A DNA stretch of 64,000 nucleotides from Cepaea nemoralis (GCA_014155875.1 JACEFZ010005091.1:232001-296000), one strand, 5' to 3'. Positions 1-11,290 are shown, numbered from the stretch's first letter. Numbers and translations are program-made. Notes: generated by a model not told the origin, from the sequence alone.

Positions 1-690
1 CATTAGTACCTGGTGCATTGGTTTTACAGCCTGCGATTCAAATTTTGTCCTAGCCCCAAGCACCCATTGAAGCAGGCAGGCTATGGCGGATCAGCACCCA
101 ATTGGCCCGGGGCTGCCCAGCTTGAGGCGGTAGCTGATCAGTGACACCTGTAGGTGTCTCCCACCGTCAGAGGCAACGCGTGGCGCCCCATGTCTATGCC
201 AACTGATTCCGAGACCGGTTAAGACTAGGGATGGAGTTATTGCCTCTCCATAGCACAAAGCCTGGGCTAAAATAAAGAAACCATGTGTTTGCCCATTGCA
301 GCATGATCCTTCTCTCAGCTGCCTAGTTCACTCCAGAGGAAAGTTAACACCTTTACATCTGGAACAAGACAAGCTGCAGAAGCTGCCGGATCGCAAAGCA
401 ATGCTCTAACTGTCCGCCTGTCGGAGCTTCGATCCTAGACCAGCTGCCAACCAAGGCTTAGGGCCTGGTCTGCCCTGCCATGACTTATTTTGTCTTTGGG
501 TTGCATTTCCTCGCACCAGGATAAGGCTAGTACCCTCCCAATTGCGCTCTTCCGCCCGAAGCCGTTGGCACAATGTGGGGTGTCGGGTTTGGTAAGCGCC
601 GCCCAACATTCGGCGATGACAGAAAGCAGGTAGTAACCGTCTACTGTTATACGGTAGCTCAGTCATATCTGACTAAGAACTGACCTGGTT
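1..690 (-). mobile_element. 5' UTR of an antisense APE/RT retrotransposon copy
   Basis: Read on the minus strand, this stretch matches the 5' leader of the complete element at 30776-34773 (about 30812-31530) along nearly its whole length, with scattered substitutions. Shared landmarks include the ATCTGACTAAGAC-type start, the TGTCCGCCTGTCGGAGC block and the CCAATGCACCAGGTAC block just before the coding region. The alignment stops near base 8, so the coding part is absent or lies beyond the window edge. Its outer 5' end lies next to the 70-bp satellite. Confidence 0.85.
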
Positions 691-2437
691 AACAGGTTCA
701 GATAAAAGGTAACGTTATTGTTAAAACTAGGTCGCTGTTACCTTCACCACAGAGCCGGATAAAAGGTGCAGATAAAAGGTAACGTTATTGTTAAAACTAG
801 GTCACTGTTACCTTCGTCACAGAGCCGGGTAAAAGGTGCAGATAAAAGGTAACGTTATTGTTAACACTAGGTCACTGTTACCTTCACCACAGAGCCGGTT
901 AATAGGTGGAGATAAAAGGTAACGTTATTGTTAAAACTAGGTCACTGTTACCTTCGCCACAGAGCCGGCTAAAAGGTGCAGATAAAAGGTAACATTATTG
1001 TTAAAACTAGGCCACTGTTACCTTCACCACAGAGCCGGCTAAAAGGTGCAGATAAAAGGTAACATTATTGTTAAACTTGCGCACTGTTACCTTCGCCACA
1101 GAGCTGGTGAAAAGGTGCAGATAAAAGGTAACGTTATTGTTAAAACTTGGTCAAGGTAACCTTCACCACAGAGCTGGTTAACAGGTGCAGATAAAAGGTA
1201 ACTTTATTGTTAAAACTAGTCACTGTTACCTTCACCACAGAGCTGGCTAAAAGGTGCAGATAAAAGGTAAAATTATTGTTAAAACTAGGTCACTGTTACC
1301 TTCACCACAGAGCTGGTGAAAAGGTGCAGATAAAGGTAACGTTATTGTTAAAACTAGGCCACTGTTACCTTCATCACAGAGCCGGCTAAAAGATGCAGAT
1401 AAAAGGTAACGTTATAGTTAAAACTAGGCCACTGTTACCTTCACCACAGAGCCGGCTAAAAGGTGCAGATAAAAGCTAACGTTATTGTTAAAACTAGGTC
1501 ACTGTTACCTTCGCCACAGAGCCGGTTAACATGTGCAGATAAAAAGTCACGTTATTGTTAAAACTAGATCACTGTTACCTTCGCCACAGAGCCGGTTAAC
1601 AAGTGCAGATAAAAGGTAACGTTATTGTTTAAAACTAGGTCACTGTTACCTTCGCCACAGAGCCGATTAACAGGTGCAGATAAAAGGTAACGTTATTGTT
1701 AAAACTAGGTCACTGTTACCTTCGCCACAGAGCCGGTTAACAGGTGCAGGATAAAAGGTAACGTTATTGTTAAAACTAGGTCACTGTTACCTTCGCCACA
1801 GAGCCGGTGAAAAGGTGCAGATAAAAGGTAACGTTATTGTTAAAACTAGGTCACTGTTACCTTCGCCACAGAGCTGGTGAAAGGTGCAGATAAAAAGGTA
1901 ACGTTATTGTTATAACTAGGTCACTGGTACCTTCGCCACAGAGCCAGCTAAAAGGTACAGATAAAAGGTAACATTATTGTTAAAATTTGGTCACTGTTAC
2001 TTTCGACACAGAGCCGGCTAAAGGTGCAGATAAAAGGTAACGTTATTGTTAAAACTTGAACACTGTTATCTTCGCCACAGAGCCTATTAAAAGGTGCAGA
2101 TAAGAGGTAACGTTATTGTTAAAACTTGGTCACTGTTACCTACGTCACATAGCCGGTTAAAAGCTGCAGATAAAAGATAACATTATTGTTAAAAATTGGT
2201 TGCTGTTACCTTCACCACAGATCCGGTTAAAAGGTGCAGATAAAAGGTAACATTATTGTTAAAACTAGGTCACTGTTACCTTCACCACAGAGCCGGCTAA
2301 AAGGTGCAGATAAAAGGTAACGTTACTGTTTAAAACTATGGTCACTGGTCACGGTTTACCTTCGCCACAGAGCCGGCTAAAAGGTGCAGATAAAAGGTAA
2401 CGTAAATGTTAAAACTTGATCGCTGTCACCTTCGTCT
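691..2437. repeat. 70-bp satellite array, about 25 copies
   Basis: A 70-bp unit repeats head to tail; GATAAAAGGTAACGTTATTG recurs at 771, 841, 911 and so on. Every unit carries the short inverted repeat AAGGTAAC ... GTTACCTT, so a hairpin is possible in each. Units differ by substitutions and single-base indels. The last unit decays near 2430. The piece CCTTCGCCACAGAGCCGG resembles the antisense head of the SINE-B family found elsewhere in the window. Confidence 0.93.
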
Positions 2438-2771
2438 ACTCATTCTTCTTCTCCCTTCTACTTTTTCTTCTACTGATCCTTTCGCTGACCTGTCGTTGCG
2501 GTGCTCTTGGGGTCCACAAGCATTAGGGGGTTTCGAATTTTAACAAAATTGACCCGGCTCCCATGTAGAGCCAGCCTAACATTGGTACAAGGAAATGTCT
2601 GAGAGTAAATGTCGTTTGGTCTGTAAAAAATATGGACCCAGCACCATATGCCCAGTGCAACTAGGCATGTAATAGAGTCCTGTACTTAACTTCCCCTTTT
2701 GATTTTTAATTTAACTCCTCTTTCTTGCCCTTCTCATTCGTCTACCCAGCATTCTAATCCTGGTTATTCTA
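2438..2771. other. Intergenic stretch with a SINE-A body fragment
   Basis: No coding signal. About 2566-2628 on the plus strand resembles the body of SINE-A (CCTAACATTGGTACAAGG, then GGAAATGTCTGAGAGTAAA), matching the module at 12965-13005 and 26395-26430. The tRNA-like head is absent. Confidence 0.5.
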
Positions 2772-2990
2772 CGGGTGTTTGTAAAGTCTCACTACACTTT
2801 GTATTAGAACAGTTGTGAAAAATGAAATACATTATGTTATGCAATCAAAAAATGTATTCCACGGTCCACCGTGAAGCAATATGTAGCGAATGGATGTCGT
2901 AGTAATTTTTGCACTCCAAACAGAATGGTGTTTTGAAATTTTCAAATTTGTTCTGCATACAAACTGTAGTGAGACTTAACAAACACCCGG
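2772..2990. mobile_element. MITE T, copy 1 (Tc1/mariner-like ends)
   Basis: Terminal inverted repeats of about 25 bp: the left end reads CGGGTGTTTGTAAAGTCTCA and the right end is its reverse complement with one mismatch. TA flanks the element on both sides (2770-2771, 2991-2992). No transposase is encoded. A second copy with related ends lies at 13734-13965. Placement in Tc1/mariner is inferred from the TA duplication only. Confidence 0.8.
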
Positions 2991-3358
2991 TATATCTGTT
3001 GTTGCAGTCAATCCTCAGAAGCAACCTATGTACACGACCTACTGCTCTTCTAGACTCCATCAAAAGGCAGAACAAGCCGCAATTCTTTTGAAAATGACAG
3101 AGGCGCCAGTCTGATGGGACAGCTACGCCGCGGCAAACGGGAGGAAAAAGCAAGCGGGTGTTATGTGTGAAATATAGAGGTGATCAAACGAATGGTGGCT
3201 GTAACGTCTGTGTTTCAGTGCACATGAAAGGCAATACAAGTTTCAGAATTGTGCTTTCAGTCAATGAGAAAATTTGACAAATATAGACAGACGGACGAAT
3301 GGACTGACAAACAAACAGATGAACAAACTGACATACAGACAGATTGACGCATATACGG

Positions 3359-3705
<347 letters not shown>

Positions 3706-4084
3706 GACTAATCCATCTGTTCGTCCGAACATATATATCTGTCTATCTATCTGTTTGCCTTTAGGAAAATAAGTGAATGTCAACAATGATTAATTAAACT
3801 TGTCACTTGACACCAGTGGTCTTGATTATTCGCTAGGAAAAGTTGTGTTGTTTTTTGCAATGTTGTGTCTGAAAAACAATCGGCACAGAAAAGAGATTAT
3901 TATGAGGTGGTTATTCTTTCTTTCCTGCGATGTTCTGTTTGATATGCTTATCTGAGGTAGTCAGGGAAACAGTTCTTGTCTCCTGAACACATTGTACAAT
4001 AAAGTTAGATGTATTCGCTTTACATGGTACTCTTTATATATGATCCTGTATACCCTTTATACATATCCTTTGTATCCTTTACAG

Positions 4085-4284
4085 ACAAACTCCATCATTG
4101 ATTTGGCTGTTTGTGATTTCTTGGCAAGTTAACGTTCAGTAGTTTACCATTGCTCTCTGAACCATCGGAACTTATCCCATTGTATGAAAATCAACACAAG
4201 GCGGTCTGCTTCCAATAGCCCGCAGCTGTGCTTTGAACACGGTGACCGTAATCCCTTCGAACAGAGCCGGCAGTAACGGACTGG
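4085..4284 (-). mobile_element. SINE-B copy (antisense)
   Basis: Antisense copy of a roughly 235-bp SINE with a tRNA-like head. On the minus strand the head includes a B-box-like GTTCAAAGCACAGCTG and the body ends TTGGCAAGAAATCACAAACA. Other copies lie at 10.46, 10.75, 11.07, 20.48, 26.59, 26.87, 27.18, 54.86 and 56.24 kb. A hAT MITE lies immediately beyond its head. Confidence 0.75.
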
Positions 4285-4292
4285 GTCTAGAA

Positions 4293-4682
4293 CAGTGGTT
4301 CTCAACCTTTTTTTGGCCCGTGCCCCCCTTCACCGTATATTCAGAACGTCTTCCCACCCCCCTCTTTCATATTTCCTATCTAAAAATCCCCCACCCCTAC
4401 ACAGTATATGTAAAATTGGAAGGTAAATTTAATACCATATACTAAAACAAGTCTAGACATCCACATAAAACATGATTTGTGGGTCTACTTACTTTATAAA
4501 ATGAATTTTAGAAGGATGAGACGTACATAACTGTAAAGTATGAAGGAAAAAACAATATCAAGTAATCGGTTCTTGTATTAACGCGATCTTGAAATGGTCT
4601 TCACACCCCCCCCCCCTTGGAAATCCCTAAAATTCCCACCTGGAGGGGGGGGGGGAAATTCCCCACCGGTTGAGAACCACTG
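4293..4682. mobile_element. hAT MITE, copy 1 (390 bp)
   Basis: Perfect 15-bp terminal inverted repeats CAGTGGTTCTCAACC / GGTTGAGAACCACTG and a perfect 8-bp target duplication GTCTAGAA (4285-4292 and 4683-4690). Both are hallmarks of hAT transposons. The interior has C-rich and G-rich runs and no transposase, so it is non-autonomous. Copies 2 and 3 are at 12754-12853 and 28828-29219. Confidence 0.95.
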
Positions 4683-4774
4683 GTCTAGAAGTTTGTGTTG
4701 CCAGGAGACACAGCTGCTACAAGGACATCAACAGTGTTAACATATTGACTCATGTATAAGGGAGCCCACTTCAT

Positions 4775-6368
4775 TAGGCGAGCGTATAAGTACTCCCGAC
4801 CGGCCTTGTAGGCCAGCGTATAAGTACTCCCGACCGGCCTTGTAGGCGAGCGTTATAAGTACTCCAGACCGGCCTTGTAGGCCAGCGTATAAGTACTACC
4901 GACCGGCCTTGTAGGCGAGCGTATAAGTGCTCTCGTGACAGGCCTGTAGGCGAGCGTATAAGTACTCTCGTGACAGGCCTGTAGGCGAGCGTATAAGTAC
5001 TCCCGACCGGCCTTGTAGGCGAGCGTATAAGTACTCTCGTGACAGGCCTGTAGGCGAGCGTATAAGTACTCTCGTGACAGGCCTGTAGGCGAGCGTTATA
5101 AGTACTCCCGACCGGCCTTGTAGGCCAGCGTATAAGTACTCCCGACCGGCCTTGTAGGCGAGCGTATAAGTACTCTCGTGACAGGCCTGTAAGCGAGCGT
5201 ATAAGTACTCTCGTGACAGGCATGTAGGCGAGCGTATAAGTACTCCCGACCGGCCTTGTAGGCGAGCGTTATAAGTACTCCCGACCGGCCTTGTAGGCGA
5301 GCGTATAAGTACTCCCGGCCGGCCTTGTAGGCGAGCGTATAAGTACTCTCGTGACAGGCCTGTAGGCGAGCGTATAAGTACTCTCGTGACAGGCCTGTAG
5401 GCGAGCGTATAAGTACTCTCGTGACAGGCCTGTAGGCGAGCGTATAAGTACTCCCGACCGGCCTTGTAGGCAAGCGTATAAGTACTCTCGTGACAGGCCT
5501 GTAGGCGAGCGTATAAGTACTCCCGACCGGCCTTGTAGGCGAGCGTATAAGTACTCTCTTGACAGGCCTGTAGGCGAGCGTATAAGTACTCCCGACCGGC
5601 CTTGTAGGCGAGCGGTATAAATACTCTCGTGACATGCCTGTAGGCGAGCGTATAAGTACTCTCGTGGCCGGCCTTGTAGGCGAGCGTATAAGTACTCTCG
5701 TGACAGGCCTGTAGGCGAGCGTATAAGTACTCCCGACCGGCCTTGTAGGCGAGCGTATAAGTACTCTCGTGACAGGCCTGTAGGCGAGCGTATAAGTACT
5801 CTCGTGACCGGCCTTGTAGGCGAGCGTATAAGTACTCTCGTGACAGGCCTGTAGGCGAGCGTATAAGTACTCTCGTGACCGGCCTTGTAGGCGAGCGTAT
5901 AAGTACTCTCGTGACCGGCCTTGTAGGCGAGCGTATAGGTACTCTCGTGACAGGCCTGTACGCGAGCGTATAAGTACTCCCGACCGGCCTTGTAGGCGAG
6001 CGTATAAGTACTCTCGTGACAGGCCTGTAGGCGAGCGTATAAGTACTCTCGTGACCGGCCTTGTAGGCGAGCGTATAAGTACTCTCGTGACAGGCCTGTA
6101 GGCGAGCGTATAAAGTACTCCCGACCGGCCTTGTAGGCGAGCGTATAAGTACTCTCGTGACAGGTCTGTAGGCGAGCGTATAAGTACTCCCGACCGGCCT
6201 TGTAGGCGAGCGTATAAGTACTCTCGTGATAGGCCTGTAGGCGAGCGAATTACTCCCGTGACCGGCCTTGCAGGCGACTTGTATAAGTACTCCCGTGACC
6301 GGCCTTGTAGGCGAGCGTATAAGTACTCCAGTGACCGGCATGGTAAGCGAGCGTAAAAGTACTCCCAT
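4775..6368. repeat. 34/35-bp dimeric minisatellite, about 46 copies
   Basis: Two alternating unit types share GTATAAGTACTC and TGTAGGCGAGC. One continues CCGACCGGCCT (34 bp), the other TCGTGACAGGCC (35 bp). Runs of A-B pairs give a 69-bp higher-order period. Long minus-strand frames here, up to 540 codons, are peptides of the repeat and change frame with unit type, so they are not genes. Each unit contains TATAAG. Confidence 0.95.
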
Positions 6369-6597
6369 GACCACTCCACACAATGCACGAGGAGAGAAGT
6401 GGGGAGGGAAACTACAGTGGCTACCTCGACAAACAATGAAGACATGGATCCGTAGAGCTTGTCGCTTATCATATAGTACATTGGCTCTAATGACAACGCT
6501 TGTTACGTATCCTACCACTTCTAGACTCTAGCTGCAATGCCTGCTAATTATCCTAACAGTTACTTGGGCAAAACATAAGGTTTGTTACTTTTACCAG

Positions 6598-6738
6598 ATA
6601 TTTACGTCTCTGTTCTTTTCCCTTCAGTCTTGCCAGTTGTCACCACTTCTTTAATTTATTTTTTTGTCATAGCGTGCACAAAAATGTGTGAGTCTACGTT
6701 AAATTTCTCTAATCAGTTTACGGTTTTCATTACAACAA
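6598..6738 (-). mobile_element. RTE 3' region fragment (antisense)
   Basis: On the minus strand this matches the same part of the RTE elements at 57045-57725 and 61925-62545, the end of the RT ORF (TTGCCAGTTGTCACCA on the plus strand, then TTTCTCTAATCAGTTTACGG). It abuts an RTE endonuclease piece in the opposite orientation (next feature). Together they look like one insertion with a 5' inversion. Confidence 0.7.
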
Positions 6739-6744
6739 ATTGGC

Positions 6745-6900
6745 AAATTAGATCATATCAAGCAAGAAATGAGAAGCCTGAATATTAACATTTTAGGTAT
6801 ATGTGAGACCATATGGAAAGGAATGGCCACTGATAACATCCGAGGAATATAAAATAATCAATTATGGTGGAGAAAAAACGATGCGAGGGGTAGTACTTAT
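6745..6900 (+). pseudogene. RTE endonuclease N-terminal fragment
   Basis: Conceptual translation gives LDHIKQEMRSLNINILGICE and, after a frameshift, SEEYKIINYGGEKTMRGV. This is the start of an APE-type endonuclease as in RTE elements, around the conserved LNIDILGISE and YYSGGEK blocks. A stop and a frameshift break it. It ends where the (CGAA)n tail of a CR1-like copy begins (6903). Orientation is opposite to the RTE 3' piece at 6598-6738. Confidence 0.7.
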
Positions 6901-6902
6901 AA

Positions 6903-7330
6903 AACGATCGAACGAACGAAACGAGCGAACAATCTTTATTTTCAAAGGGTCAAAAATTGGGCACGCAGGCCCGTCTGACATTCTGCTCTTCTTCTTTCTT
7001 TCCTCTCATACATTCTTTCATTCAACATCACTCATGAAGCAAATCTTTGACAACAAAGAACAATGAGCATTAAAACGCATAAAAATTAATCATAAATACA
7101 TGACTCACTGAGGCAATGTTTAACATGGGCATTATAAATACCCAAGGAAGGTGTAACCTGCCATACATATGGGAATATTTTTTGGCTAGCTGTCGTTTGA
7201 GATAATTTATCCTTATTATTGTCTTTTATTTATGGGGGACTGTAGTCTATATTGAGGTAGTGTTCAAAATGAATCGTTCTGGAGATATCAAAATCTCCCA
7301 AAATAAGCATTTCACTAACAAAATCCAAGG
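6903..7330 (-). mobile_element. CR1-like retrotransposon 3' UTR (antisense)
   Basis: Shares CTTTATTTTCAAAGGGT and GCACGCAGGCCCGTCTGACA with the element at 23218-24366, including an AATAAA-type signal on the minus strand and a tetranucleotide (TTCG)n tail there. Similarity continues weakly to the GAGGTAGTGTTC block near 7255 (GAGATAGTGTTC at 23569). No RT coding remains. 7331-7837 is AT-rich with nothing recognised. Confidence 0.65.
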
Positions 7331-7837
7331 AAACTGAATTAAAACAATACAATAGCCATAATACTAAAATTAAATATATGTATACAGAAGCTGAAGCACA
7401 AAGATACGACAAAGGAAAGCACAATTAGTTTATTTGTCGCTGGAACCTGTGGTATAAAAACATGGGCAAGAAATGCAAAGTGAGAATATTTGTCTCTTTA
7501 AACTTGAAACACAATAATGTATCCAAGAAAAGCTAAGTGAATATATTTGTTTATTAGAACCTGAAGTACAAAAATATCCCCGAGGGAATGAAAGTAAATA
7601 TATGTAAACAAGAAAACCGAAGTCTGACAAGAACCGGATAATATCAATAAATTATAGCATAAGATTACACATAGGACAGAATTTTAAAAAAAGGCAGCTG
7701 AAGAAAATGTATTCGCAACTGACTCACTGAAAAACTAAACACATTCCAATGAATAAAGAGGCAAGAAGAAGAAACAGAAGAAGAGGAGGAGGAGGAGGTG
7801 GATGAGTTATTCATAATTCTCTTCTTCAAAGAAGAAT

Positions 7838-7925
7838 AACGAACGAAAGGACTTTATTTTTAAGGGTCACAGATGGAGCACACAGTTCCCGTCTTACGTT
7901 TACCCCTTCCAAACACTCATCTTTC
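7838..7925 (-). mobile_element. Short CR1-like 3' end fragment (antisense)
   Basis: AACGAACGAAAGGACTTTAT followed by TTTTAAGGGTC matches the extreme 3' end of the CR1-like family (compare 6905-6960 and 23222-23275). Severe 5' truncation is typical of target-primed reverse transcription. No coding content. Confidence 0.6.
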
Positions 7926-8044
7926 GCACATCAGGTATCTGCCATGAATGTTACAATTACATTGACAAAATAAAAGAAATAAGTACGTACATATATACGT
8001 ACCTACCAACCAACCTGCCTGCCTGCCATGCATGCATACATACA

Positions 8045-8253
8045 TGTGTGTGTGTGTGTGTGTCTGTCTGTCTGTCTGTCTGTCTGAGTGTCTGTCTGTC
8101 TGTCTGTCTGTATGGACGGACGGACGGACGGACGGATGTATATATATCTTGCTGCCTGCCTGCCTGCCTGCCTGCCTGCCTACGCACGCACGTACGAAGA
8201 AGAAGAAGAAGAAGAAGAAGAAGAAGAAGAAGAAGAAGAAGAAGAAGAAGAAG

Positions 8254-8285
<32 letters not shown>

Positions 8286-8486
8286 GGAGGAGGAGGAGGA
8301 GAGAAGGAGGAGGAGAGGAGGAGGAGGAGGAGGCGGAAGTGGAGGAGGAGGAGAGGGAGAAGAAGAAGAAAAGCTCATAGTTAAAACATTACTGCACGTA
8401 CGAAGAAGAGAAGAAGAAGAAGAAGAAGAAGAAGAAGAAGAAGAAGAAGAAGAAGAAGACGAAGAAGAAGAAGAAGAAGAAGAAGC
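8045..8486. repeat. Microsatellite block ending in two (GAA)n tracts
   Basis: Runs of (TG)n, (TCTG)n, (GACG)n, (TGCC)n, then (GAA)n 8196-8283, a GGA-rich stretch, a unique stretch AAAAGCTCATAGTTAAAAC (8369-8387) and a second (GAA)n 8402-8486. About 8196-8394 is the left arm of an inverted repeat whose right arm is 8905-9111. 8487-8904 between the arms shows no recognisable feature. Confidence 0.95.
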
Positions 8487-8904
8487 GGAATAATTAATGC
8501 TACTGTTAAGACTAAAAATGCACTGTGGTCAAAAAGTAGTACTGAAATTATACCACGTACTTGCTACAGTGAAGAAAAGACAACTGGCCTCTCATCTCAT
8601 ATGTCAGGACATAAATTATCTGAAGACTTCGCGCACTTGACATTACAACGGCACTTTCCTGCCATGGGACTACTTTTCACTTTCTGTTTACAACGTTCAT
8701 CAAATCAGTATAATGTGTAAATGACGTTGCTAAAAGTTCGTCATTATTTACGTTCGTCATATTAATTTCCCCTCCACGTAAGACGTTGACATGTCATTGT
8801 GACATATAAGCCTACAAATTTTTTTAAATGTGTCAGTTTATGGAACTATCAGATATAAGATTGTCAATGTCTATGAATGTCACATGAAAATTAAAGGTTA
8901 AATT

Positions 8905-9290
8905 CAGTACTGTTTTAACTATGAGCTTTTCTTCTTCTTCTCCCTCACCTCCTCCTCCACTTCCTCCTCCTCCTCCTCTCCTCCTTCTCTCCTCCTCCTC
9001 CTCCTTCTCCTCCTCCTTCTTCTTCTTCTTCTTCTTCTTCTTCTTCTTCTTCTTCTTCTTCTTCTTCTTCTTCTTCTTCTTCTTCTTCTTCTTCTTCTTC
9101 TTCTTCTTCTTCCTCCCTCCTCCTCCTCCTCCTCTCCACTTTCTTTTCTCCTCCTCATCTCCTCTTTCTCCTCCTCCTCCATCTCCTCCTCCCCCTCCAC
9201 CCTTTTCTTCTTCCACTGCTGCTGCTGATGCTGCTGCTGCTGCTTGCTGCTACTACTACTACTACTACTACTACTTTTATTTCTACTACT
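8905..9290. repeat. (TTC)n and TCC-rich block, right arm of inverted repeat
   Basis: Begins with GTTTTAACTATGAGCTTTT (8912-8930), the exact reverse complement of 8369-8387. It continues through TCC-rich DNA into (TTC)n 9016-9111, mirroring 8196-8394. Further (TCC)n, (CTG)n and (TAC)n tracts follow. Frames coding poly-Phe, poly-Glu, poly-Lys or poly-Arg are artefacts. Confidence 0.93.
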
Positions 9291-9786
9291 TCAACTTCTT
9301 CTCATCGTGTTCGTCTCCCCTCGCTCTCCTTCTACGTCTGTTCGTTCGTCTCTTCTACACATTCCATCCGCTATCTTCCTCCAACCTTACTCTCTATCCT
9401 TGTATATTAACGTACATTCTGGTATATTTGCACACAACAAGCGTCTGAACATCTCGCTTCTTTGTCCATGCGTATTTCAAAATGTGGCTCTCCCTAATCT
9501 ATCTATTGATACAATGTATTTTTATCTTTTCTCTTAATGACGTTATATACAGCCACAACATGTTCATCTACCCGAATAATTACGTTTTCGTTTTCCATGT
9601 CTGCTCTGCAATCTTCTAAAACATCGACTTTGCTGCCATTGAACTTCCATGAATGTTTAATCATTTGTCTGTGAAATCACATGTCTTCGCTGTCAAGTAA
9701 TATTCCTTTGCTTGATTAAATTGGCTCTATCTGTCATTTAAGATTTAATCTTGTTTATAGTTTCAGACAATCGGGTGCATTGCATA
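9291..9786. other. Intergenic, nothing recognised
   Basis: Pyrimidine-rich on the plus strand to about 9400, then ordinary AT-rich sequence. No motif, repeat or protein-like frame that I can support. Confidence 0.6.
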
Positions 9787-10032
9787 CAGTGGCGGACTGG
9801 TCCGGTATCAGGTTGCCCGGTGGCAAATGGGATATGTGGGTCTCTAATGAAATGGACCCCTGTAAGCATTAGACACTATGGTTATCTTGTTCTGTGGTGG
9901 TATCATCCTTGCACTCCAGACAAGTCCATTGTTACTCAGATCCTTCCCAAATATATGCATCAGCGTCCGGCGGCTACCAGTGCCAGTTCTGTGAATATAT
10001 AACCAATATTATTTAGATCCTGTCTGCTACTG
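9787..10032. mobile_element. Second hAT-like MITE family (246 bp)
   Basis: The left end CAGTGGCGGACTGG pairs with the right end read in reverse complement, CAGTAGCAGACAGG (11 of 14 positions). The flanks ATTGCATA (9779-9786) and ATTCCATA (10033-10040) agree at 7 of 8 positions, as an aged 8-bp hAT duplication would. No transposase. The left-end motif GGCGGAC also occurs at 29346, where I could not find the other end. Confidence 0.5.
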
Positions 10033-10283
10033 ATTCCATATCATCAATCAGGCGCTGTCTCCACAATGAGGTTGGCTGGCAATGAATCTCTGACACTGTC
10101 TCTTGCCTTGACTTGTACATTCTGTCAAACTTGCTGTTCGTCCATCTCTTGATTCTATATTTCCATGTGTATTATTAACTACCTTTGCTCGCTTGCTTTC
10201 AACCTTACCTTCCAGATCCCATAACGTGTTTTAAGTATTGATTTCATGTAAACATGTAATGTTTATCAATCGGATGTTGTTCC

Positions 10284-10412
<129 letters not shown>

Positions 10413-10461
10413 AAATATTTGGTCAATGCGTAAACACTTCTTATTTAGTAATTTATATTTG

Positions 10462-10692
10462 TAAGCCGGCTCGTGGCTAAGGAGTTACGGATGTAGTTCG
10501 AAATCCCGCAAACCGCGTTCGAAACATAGCTGCGGGGATTTAGCCACAGACTGCTTTTGCGTTGTTTTTTTTAACCGAAATGGTATGGTGACGGATAGCC
10601 ATGGCAAACTACTGAACTTAAACTTGCCAATAGATCGTGAACAGCACATGTTGGGGTTGAATGCAACGTCCTGTAAAGGATATGCAACAACT
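10462..10692 (+). mobile_element. SINE-B copy (sense), left member of an inverted pair
   Basis: Starts at the tRNA-like head (CCGGCTCGTGGCTAAGGAGT), has the B-box-like GCGTTCGAAACA, and ends CTGTAAAGGATATGCAACA. An antisense copy begins about 60 bp downstream, so the two could fold together. Confidence 0.85.
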
Positions 10693-10751
10693 TATCTTTT
10701 ATTTGACGTATGCCAGCAGATATTTTTCTTTCCAAAGGATACGCCACATAA

Positions 10752-10990
10752 TTTTTTTCTTCGCATATCCTTTACAGACTTCGCTGGTGAACACCAGCAT
10801 TTTACCGCTGTCGTTGATTTCTTGGCACATTAAGCTCGGTAGTTTGGAATTGCTTTCTGAACTGCCGGCTCACTTACCCCGTAAGTTACCAACGCGGCGT
10901 GAACCGTTTCCAATTCTCGCGCGCTGTGCTATCCTGCGTGGATAAACGGGATACGGAGAAAGTCCGTGTACCCTAGGCCAGAGAGCCGGC
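10752..10990 (-). mobile_element. SINE-B copy (antisense), right member of an inverted pair
   Basis: Begins CGCATATCCTTTACAGAC, the reverse complement of the SINE-B 3' end, and finishes near GAGAGCCGGCG, the reverse complement of its head. The copy is diverged, with the B-box region altered. It is tail-to-tail with 10462-10692. Confidence 0.85.
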
Positions 10991-11065
10991 GCCACATCAT
11001 TAGTCATTGTAAATGTTTCGACAAAGGTCTCACAGCAACATAGTTAAAAGTTTGTTGCATATCAT

Positions 11066-11290
11066 ATACAGGACTTCGCAGGTCAACCCCAGCATTTCTG
11101 GCTGTTTGTGATTTCTGGCAAGTTTACGTTCAGTAGGTTTGCCATTGATTTCTGAACGACAGGCACTAATACCCTTGTATGGAAACCAACGCAAGGCGGT
11201 CTTCTTCCAAATATCCCGCAGCTGTGTTTTGAAACGCAGTATGCAGGATTACGAATTGCATTCGTAAACCCCTCGCCAGACCGCAGGCAC
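11066..11290 (-). mobile_element. SINE-B copy (antisense)
   Basis: Full-length antisense copy: ACAGGACTTCGCAGGTCAAC at the 3' end, CGCAAGGCGGTCTTCTTCCA in the middle and CCCCTCGCCAGACCGCAGGC at the head. The head is somewhat degraded. Confidence 0.85.

Noticed and set aside
4774..6518. Minus-strand open frames of 466 and 540 codons
   Set aside because: They are translations of the 34/35-bp minisatellite; the peptide switches register with unit type and has no domain.
8196..9216. Poly-Lys, poly-Glu, poly-Arg, poly-Phe frames
   Set aside because: Translations of (GAA)n/(TTC)n microsatellites.
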